Of a stretch of DNA of 64,000 nucleotides, positions 59,755-64,000 are shown piece after piece. The DNA is taken from contig NZ_MTQO01000039.1 of assembly GCF_001984155.1 (NCBI RefSeq), positions 62,001 to 126,000 of the forward strand, written 5' to 3'. The translations under genes were made by a program, and so were the position numbers. Position 1 is the stretch's first letter. Each line of letters begins with the position of its first letter. The notes beneath the pieces are model-generated. The model was given only the letters and a program-made list of their open reading frames with translations, had not been told where the DNA came from and made no database searches. Origin of the DNA: Actinosynnema sp. ALI-1.44 (GTDB taxonomy: Bacteria > Actinomycetota > Actinomycetes > Mycobacteriales > Pseudonocardiaceae).

Positions 59755-62715
59755 TCACGCCCAGCGAAGGACAGCCTCTGCCTGTGCGTAGTGCGAGTCC
59801 GCGACCTTGGGCCGGTCAAGTCCGCGTGCCAGGTCGCCGAGGTAACGGGCGACCGGCCCGAGAGTAAGCATCCCACTGCCCGCCCCAGCCAGTTCACCCG
59901 CCGCGGGCAGGAGCGCGTCGTAGAGCCGTCGCATCGTGCCGACGTCATTGGCCTCGATGGCCGCCTTGGCGTGCAGGCACGTCCGCGCTTCGTAGAGCTG
60001 GTCCCTCGGTGAGTCCGGGATCTGTCCCGATGGGCGGCACCACGGCGTGAACGCGCCGAAGTCCCTGTCCCGGTCGACGGGAAGTCCATTGTGGATCTCA
60101 TGGCACAGCAGAGCGAACGCGGGCAGCCCTCGGTCGAATCCCGGCATCTGCGCATCAGCGAGCGCAGCCGCCGCAGCGCGGTACAGCCCCGTGGCGTCCT
60201 GCCCCGCCACCGAAGCCCGAAGTGCCCGGTACCACTGCGCGAAGACGTCAACCAGTGGTAGCTGATAGTCGACACCCAGCCGCGTCGCCCGGTCGACGTG
60301 CACGTCGGCGGCGGCGAAATCGGCGAGTGCGGAGTGTGACTGCATCAGGATCAGGTGTCCGAGAACCTCGAACGTCACCAGGCCGTGTCGCGAGGCCAGC
60401 GACACCAGTTCCGTGCCGATTCGCACCCGTTGCCCGGCCATTCCCGCACGGGAGAACGACTGCATGAACCGCGCGTTGAGCGCGAACGCCAGCACGGGCG
60501 GTTCGCCCAGCTCCCGCGCGATCGCTTCGGCTTCCCCCGCGGCTTGGACCGCACGTGCTCCACCTGAACTGCGCAGCTCCATCGCGATCGTGGCGAGCAG
60601 TCGGCTTCGCCAGACGGTGTCCACCTCGGGCAGCACGCGTTCGGTGACGGCGACGACCCTTGCCGCCAGCGCCGGGTCGTCGTGCGCGGTCCAGATCGCC
60701 GGTACGTCGAAGGACGCGATCACCCGTGCGGTCAGCAGCGGATCGTCGACCGAGTCGAGCAGGTCGAGCGCGGACGCACGCAACACCCGTGATTCACCGA
60801 GCGAGCCGCTGAACGACAGGGCACGGACCAGGCCCATGGTCAGCTCCAGGCGTTGCCGGACGTCAGTCTCCTGCCTGAGGGCGATCCGCCAGTACCTGGC
60901 CGCCTCACCGAAAGCTGAGCGCCGCTCGGCCGAAGCGGCAGCGGCTTGTGCGTAGCGGACCGCGCGACTGTCGAAGGCCAGGGCGAAGTGGTGCGCCAAT
61001 GTGGCGGTTTCGCCGGGACACAGCCGTTCCAGCGCTTCGCCGACCTCGCGGTGCAGGTGTGTCCGTCGTGACTGCGAGAGGTCCTGGTACAGCGTGTCCC
61101 GCACGAGCGCGTGGGAGAACTGGAACCGATCGGCCTCGGTCTCGATGAGAAAACCTTGCCGCACAGCGATTTCGACCACGTCCAACGTGCCGACGACGTC
61201 GAGCGGGAACGTTTCGCCGACGACGGACGCGGTGCGGAGGGCCGTCTGCGCGTCGGCCGGTAGCTGGGAAAGCCGGTACCGGACGACATCGCGGACACCA
61301 TCCGGCACCGTGGACAGATCGCCACCCGCCGCGAGCAGGCGTGCCAGCTCGCGCACGAAGAACGGATTCCCGCCGCTGCGCCGGTGGATCACCGCCGCGG
61401 TCGGTTCGTCCACATCCAGCCCGACCGCGGCACGCACCACGGCGGGCACATCCGCGACACCAAGCCCGCCGAGGTAGACACGGGTCGGTTCGGAGCGGGC
61501 CACTCGTCCCAACAGGGTGGTCGGGGCGTCTGTTGTCCGATAGGTCGCCACGATCAGCACTGGTGCCATGATCGGGTCGGCGACCACGGCCGCGAGCAGT
61601 GCCAACGTCTCCTCATCGGCCCAATGCACGTCGTCGAGCACCACGAGCAGGCGCCCGTGTGACGCGAGCTGTGACCGTGCGGCCTGATGCAGCTGGAACC
61701 GTGTCGTGGCGGGGTCGGCGGACGGGTCGACTTCGACCGGCTCCAGGACGTGTGTCCAGCCGGACGGAGCATCCTCGGGATTGCCGCTCCACCGCGAGGT
61801 CCAGCCAACCGACTCCAGCCGGGCTCGCAAGGCCATGGCCAGCGCGGTCTTCCCAGCGCCTGCTTCACCGCTGACCAACGCCAGCCCGAGGCGACGAGTG
61901 GTGGCCACCCGCTGTGCGGCGTCGGCCAGCAGCGCCATCTCCTCAGTCCGCCCGACCAGCACAGGGCCCGCTGGCGCCGGGGTCAGCCGCGGGGCGTGCG
62001 CGAGGACGTCGGCTTCCAGCTCGCGCAACGCCGGGCCGGGGTCGACGCCGAGCTCATCGGACAACAACCGCCGCGCCCGCCGCATGGACTCCAACGCGTC
62101 CGCCTGGCGTCCAGCGGTGTACTGGGCCAGGGCAAGCAGCCGCCAGGCCTCCTCACGCAGCGGATGTCCATCCACATGCGCCTGGAGGTCGGGCACAGCC
62201 TCAGCCGCACGCCCGCGCCCCAACAACGCCTCGGCACGCCGCTCGACAGCGAGCAGCCGGAGCTCATCCAGCCGGGCGATCTCAGCCCGTGCCCACGGCT
62301 GGTCGGCGAACTCGGCGTACGCGGGTCCACGCCACAACCCGAGCGTCTCGTCCAACGCCTCCAACGAGCCGTTCAGCGCGGCCTCGAACCGCCAGGCATC
62401 GACGGCGTCCGGTTCGAGCTTGAGCCTGTACCCCGGTCCCTCGGTGAGCAGCAGGGTCGCGGGCGCCCGGGGCGGCCGGTCCGGTTCCAGCGCCCTGCGC
62501 AGCGCGGCCACGAAGGTCTGGATCGCACCCACAGCACCGTCCGGCGGGTCGTCCCACAGATCCGCGACGAGCATGTCCACCGGCACAACCCGGCCGCGCG
62601 CGACCAGCAGGCGGGCGAGCACAGCGCGGTGACGCGGTCCTTTGAGGTCGATCGGACCAGCGGAGTCCGCGGCGACCAGCGGACCCAGCACGCCGATCCG
62701 CACCGAGGAACCCAT
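59755..62715 (-). CDS. SARP-type regulator with AAA ATPase and TPR-like domains
   Basis: 986 residues. The OmpR-like DNA-binding domain covers 1-95 (VRIGVLGPLVAADSAGPIDLKGPRHRAVLARLLVARG, AIQTFVAALRRALEP) and the BTAD domain runs to about 240. An AAA_16-type ATPase follows with Walker A SGEAGAGKTAL near residue 284 and Walker B LLVVLDDVHWADEETLALLAA. The C-terminal 450 residues are helical repeats (RYWRIALRQETDVRQRLELTMGL, FAAADVHVDRATRLG). Architecture is that of large SARPs related to the LAL/AfsR group. It is divergent from an alpha/beta hydrolase across an 11-base-phased CTGA repeat that could be its binding site. Confidence 0.9.
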   Translation of the reverse strand: MGSSVRIGVLGPLVAADSAGPIDLKGPRHRAVLARLLVARGRVVPVDMLVADLWDDPPDGAVGAIQTFVAALRRALEPDRPPRAPATLLLTEGPGYRLKLEPDAVDAWRFEAALNGSLEALDETLGLWRGPAYAEFADQPWARAEIARLDELRLLAVERRAEALLGRGRAAEAVPDLQAHVDGHPLREEAWRLLALAQYTAGRQADALESMRRARRLLSDELGVDPGPALRELEADVLAHAPRLTPAPAGPVLVGRTEEMALLADAAQRVATTRRLGLALVSGEAGAGKTALAMALRARLESVGWTSRWSGNPEDAPSGWTHVLEPVEVDPSADPATTRFQLHQAARSQLASHGRLLVVLDDVHWADEETLALLAAVVADPIMAPVLIVATYRTTDAPTTLLGRVARSEPTRVYLGGLGVADVPAVVRAAVGLDVDEPTAAVIHRRSGGNPFFVRELARLLAAGGDLSTVPDGVRDVVRYRLSQLPADAQTALRTASVVGETFPLDVVGTLDVVEIAVRQGFLIETEADRFQFSHALVRDTLYQDLSQSRRTHLHREVGEALERLCPGETATLAHHFALAFDSRAVRYAQAAAASAERRSAFGEAARYWRIALRQETDVRQRLELTMGLVRALSFSGSLGESRVLRASALDLLDSVDDPLLTARVIASFDVPAIWTAHDDPALAARVVAVTERVLPEVDTVWRSRLLATIAMELRSSGGARAVQAAGEAEAIARELGEPPVLAFALNARFMQSFSRAGMAGQRVRIGTELVSLASRHGLVTFEVLGHLILMQSHSALADFAAADVHVDRATRLGVDYQLPLVDVFAQWYRALRASVAGQDATGLYRAAAAALADAQMPGFDRGLPAFALLCHEIHNGLPVDRDRDFGAFTPWCRPSGQIPDSPRDQLYEARTCLHAKAAIEANDVGTMRRLYDALLPAAGELAGAGSGMLTLGPVARYLGDLARGLDRPKVADSHYAQAEAVLRWA

Positions 62716-62729
62716 CGCCGATCACTGTA

Positions 62730-62762
62730 CTGAGCCACTGCTGACTGGCTGCTGATCAGCGA
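62730..62762. promoter_or_regulatory. 11-bp-phased direct repeats, candidate SARP operator
   Basis: CTGA starts at 62730, 62741 and 62752. The last two extend to CTGCTGA at 62738-62744 and 62749-62755, heptamers with a four-base spacer. SARP proteins bind heptamer direct repeats with 11-base spacing. The site is in the 63-base gap between the divergent SARP and hydrolase genes. Confidence 0.6.
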
Positions 62763-62778
62763 CACGCACCGTGACGAC

Positions 62779-63618
62779 ATGAACAACCACTCACGCATCC
62801 CAGTGGCCGACGGTGTGACGCTGAACACCACCATCCAGGGCAGCGGCAGCCCGGTGATACTCCTGCACGGCTTCCCCCAGACCCACCTGATGTGGCGGCA
62901 CGTGGCAGCGGACCTGTCGGCCGACCACACCGTGATCTGCCCCGACCTGCGAGGCTACGGCGACAGCGACAAACCGGACAGCGGCTACGACAAGCGCACG
63001 ATGGCGGCTGACATCGTCGAACTCGCCCGCAAGCTGGGGTTCTCCCGGTTCGCACTGGCCGGACACGACCGTGGAGCCCTGGTGGCGTTCCGAGCGGGAC
63101 TCGACCACCCGGACAAGATCACCCACCTCGGCATCCTCGACGGGATGTCCACATACGACACGTGGGACGTGCTGCACGGGGTGAGCGCTTCGGTGGCTTT
63201 TCACCTCTACCTGATGGCCCAGCCGGTCGGTCTGCCGGAGAAGATGATCGGTGCCGTGCCGGACGAGTTCTTCGGGTACTTCCTCGACGCCTGGTCCCAG
63301 CAGCCTTTCCCGCCGGATGTCCGCGCAGCGTACCTGCGGGCTTCCCGCGCGGCCGTTCCTTCGATCGTCGCCGACTTCCGTGCCACGGCGACCGCTGACG
63401 TCGAACAGGACACAGCGGACTTCGAGGCGGGTCGCCGGTTCGCCATGCCGGTCAGCGTGGTGCACCAGGACTGGGGCAGTGTGCTGGGGTTCGACCCCCG
63501 GGCCAGGTGGGAGAGGTGGGCACCGCAGTTGACCTACACGACTGTCACTTCGGGTCACTTCATGGCCGAGGAGGCTCCGGCCGAAGTGATCAAGGCCTTG
63601 CGAGATCTGCTGGACTGA
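62779..63618 (+). CDS. alpha/beta hydrolase (epoxide hydrolase/haloacetate dehalogenase-like)
   Basis: 279 residues. Alpha/beta fold with HGFPQTHLMWRHVAADLS (oxyanion HG motif), DLRGYGDSDKP, and nucleophile elbow AGHDRGALVAFRAGLDHP in which the nucleophile is aspartate, as in haloalkane dehalogenases and epoxide hydrolases. The catalytic histidine is in TVTSGHFMAEEAPAEV near the end. The cap domain includes EKMIGAVPDEFFGYFLDAW. The HDRGA elbow favours the haloacetate dehalogenase/epoxide hydrolase branch. It is divergent from the SARP gene, with the phased repeat ending about 17 bases before its start, so SARP control is plausible. Confidence 0.88.
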   Translation: MNNHSRIPVADGVTLNTTIQGSGSPVILLHGFPQTHLMWRHVAADLSADHTVICPDLRGYGDSDKPDSGYDKRTMAADIVELARKLGFSRFALAGHDRGALVAFRAGLDHPDKITHLGILDGMSTYDTWDVLHGVSASVAFHLYLMAQPVGLPEKMIGAVPDEFFGYFLDAWSQQPFPPDVRAAYLRASRAAVPSIVADFRATATADVEQDTADFEAGRRFAMPVSVVHQDWGSVLGFDPRARWERWAPQLTYTTVTSGHFMAEEAPAEVIKALRDLLD

Positions 63619-63678
63619 AGGTGTTCGCAACCCTGGTCGGCTCGCGGGTGACCCGGCTTCGTGCGGCTTGCGCGCCAG

Positions 63679-63930
63679 CGCAGAGTGGTGCTTCGGGGGT
63701 GTCTCCTGCCCGTCGGCCTGGGCGAAGCCAACCACGGGCTGTCCAGAGGTCCGCCTACGTTTCTGGCGGGCCCGGCGATAGCGATACGGACCTCTTGACA
63801 GTCCGTGGTTCCCTTGGGCAGGTCGACGGGCAGGAGGCGCCCGCGCCCTCAACCCCGGGTCATAAAAGCATGCGCCGGGAGCAACACGGAGCGAAGATCT
63901 CCTGCTCAGAGGTCTGCCACCCGGCGAGGG
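63679..63930 (+). repeat. dispersed fold-back element, copy C
   Basis: A 252-base element inverted relative to copy B, with 65 identical bases at 63679-63743 and colinear matches beyond. Arms at 63701-63753 and 63787-63838 are imperfect reverse complements: TCCTGCCCGTCG, AACCACGG and AGAGGTCCG on the left meet CGGACCTCT, CCGTGGTT and CGACGGGCAGGA on the right. The loop is about 33 bases. The element contains no transposase gene and no recognised RNA family. Confidence 0.85.
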
Positions 63931-63935
63931 ACCCC

Positions 63936-63977
63936 GTCTTTCGTCTTTCGTCTTTCGTCTTTCGTCTTTCGTCTTTT
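63936..63977. repeat. six tandem copies of the heptamer GTCTTTC
   Basis: Five exact GTCTTTC units and a sixth ending in T follow the fold-back element. Copy A has a single GTCTT at the same place after CGAGGGACC, so the heptamer has expanded at the end of copy C. Confidence 0.9.
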
Positions 63978-64000
63978 CAGACCCGGAATCTCGAGTATTC

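Larger units (their letters stand above)
63619..64000. other. intergenic region with fold-back repeat copy C and a heptamer tandem repeat, to the window edge
   Basis: 382 bases with no gene called. The fold-back element at 63679-63930 occupies most of it and is followed directly by a tandem heptamer. The flank before the element (GTGCGGCTTGCGCGCCAGC) differs from the GCGCAAG-rich flanks of copies A and B. Confidence 0.6.

Noticed and set aside
63936-63977. Tandem heptamer considered as the start of a CRISPR-like array
   Set aside because: Units are contiguous with no spacers and no cas genes are present.

Overview
The window is high-GC actinomycete DNA, most likely from the Pseudonocardiales (an Amycolatopsis/Kibdelosporangium-type genome). 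Supporting signs are the frequent GTG and TTG starts with GGAGG-type ribosome sites, the XRE-DUF5753/DUF397 gene pairs, SARP regulators, a NucS mismatch-repair nuclease, MurA with Asp in place of the catalytic Cys, a SigK/RskA pair and an ethylmalonyl-CoA pathway. No tRNA, rRNA, CRISPR array, transposase or phage module was recognised.

Layout. 1-4.5 kb: LacI-type regulator (cut by the window edge), phosphomannose-isomerase-like protein and a ribose/fructose-type ABC importer, closed by a strong terminator. 4.7-5.3 kb: remnant of a DUF5753 regulator next to an intact DUF397 gene. 6.3-13.3 kb: a large SARP-NB-ARC-TPR regulator followed by an NlpC/P60-like protein and two secreted proteins, each ending in a seven-repeat PLL-like beta-propeller. 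13.4-16.1 kb: an ABC ATPase, sensor kinase and response regulator. 16.2-20.3 kb: MeaB, acetyl-CoA acetyltransferase, methylmalonyl-CoA epimerase and crotonyl-CoA carboxylase/reductase. 20.7-30.7 kb: housekeeping and regulatory genes (Tat-exported propeller-like protein with a MarR operator, TetR, SPW protein, DivIVA-like coiled coil, FmdB, class III cyclase with a universal stress protein, a doubled 3-hydroxyacyl-CoA dehydrogenase, P450 with a divergent regulator). 30.8-37 kb: solute:sodium symporter with a small membrane partner, then dhaKLM flanked by two Cys-paired lipoproteins. 37-49.7 kb: GH25 hydrolase, NucS, NUDIX, enoyl-CoA hydratase, a degenerate IPNS-like protein, an Ehu-type ectoine importer, ethylmalonyl-CoA mutase, MurA and a GntR regulator. 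49.8-54.8 kb: PduO-type adenosyltransferase, intact XRE regulator with DUF397, SigK/RskA, a DUF2550 protein and AtpC. 55-59.5 kb: a PQQ-dependent sugar dehydrogenase divergent from pqqA-C-D-E-B. 59.5-63.6 kb: a second SARP divergent from an alpha/beta hydrolase.

Functional themes. Thiolase, hydroxyacyl-CoA dehydrogenase, enoyl-CoA hydratase, Ccr, epimerase, ethylmalonyl-CoA mutase, MeaB and the cobalamin adenosyltransferase together cover much of the ethylmalonyl-CoA route and its B12 maintenance. The PQQ cluster makes the cofactor for the exported dehydrogenase beside it. The order atpC, DUF2550, adenosyltransferase, murA, nucS, epimerase, thiolase resembles the Rv1311-Rv1323 neighbourhood of Mycobacterium tuberculosis. 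atpD is absent where it would be expected, so the PQQ locus may have separated atpC from the rest of the ATP synthase operon.

Non-coding structure. The strongest unexplained signals are a dispersed fold-back repeat of about 250 bp (two full inverted copies sharing a 65-bp identical block, plus a deleted remnant), three convergent-gene hairpins with the same CCTCGTGAG/CTCACGAGG feet, an 11-bp-phased CTGA repeat before the second SARP, a 12-bp-phased GTGCA repeat before a DUF397 gene, a perfect MarR-type palindrome, and a 23-bp divergent promoter that appears to serve two leaderless genes.
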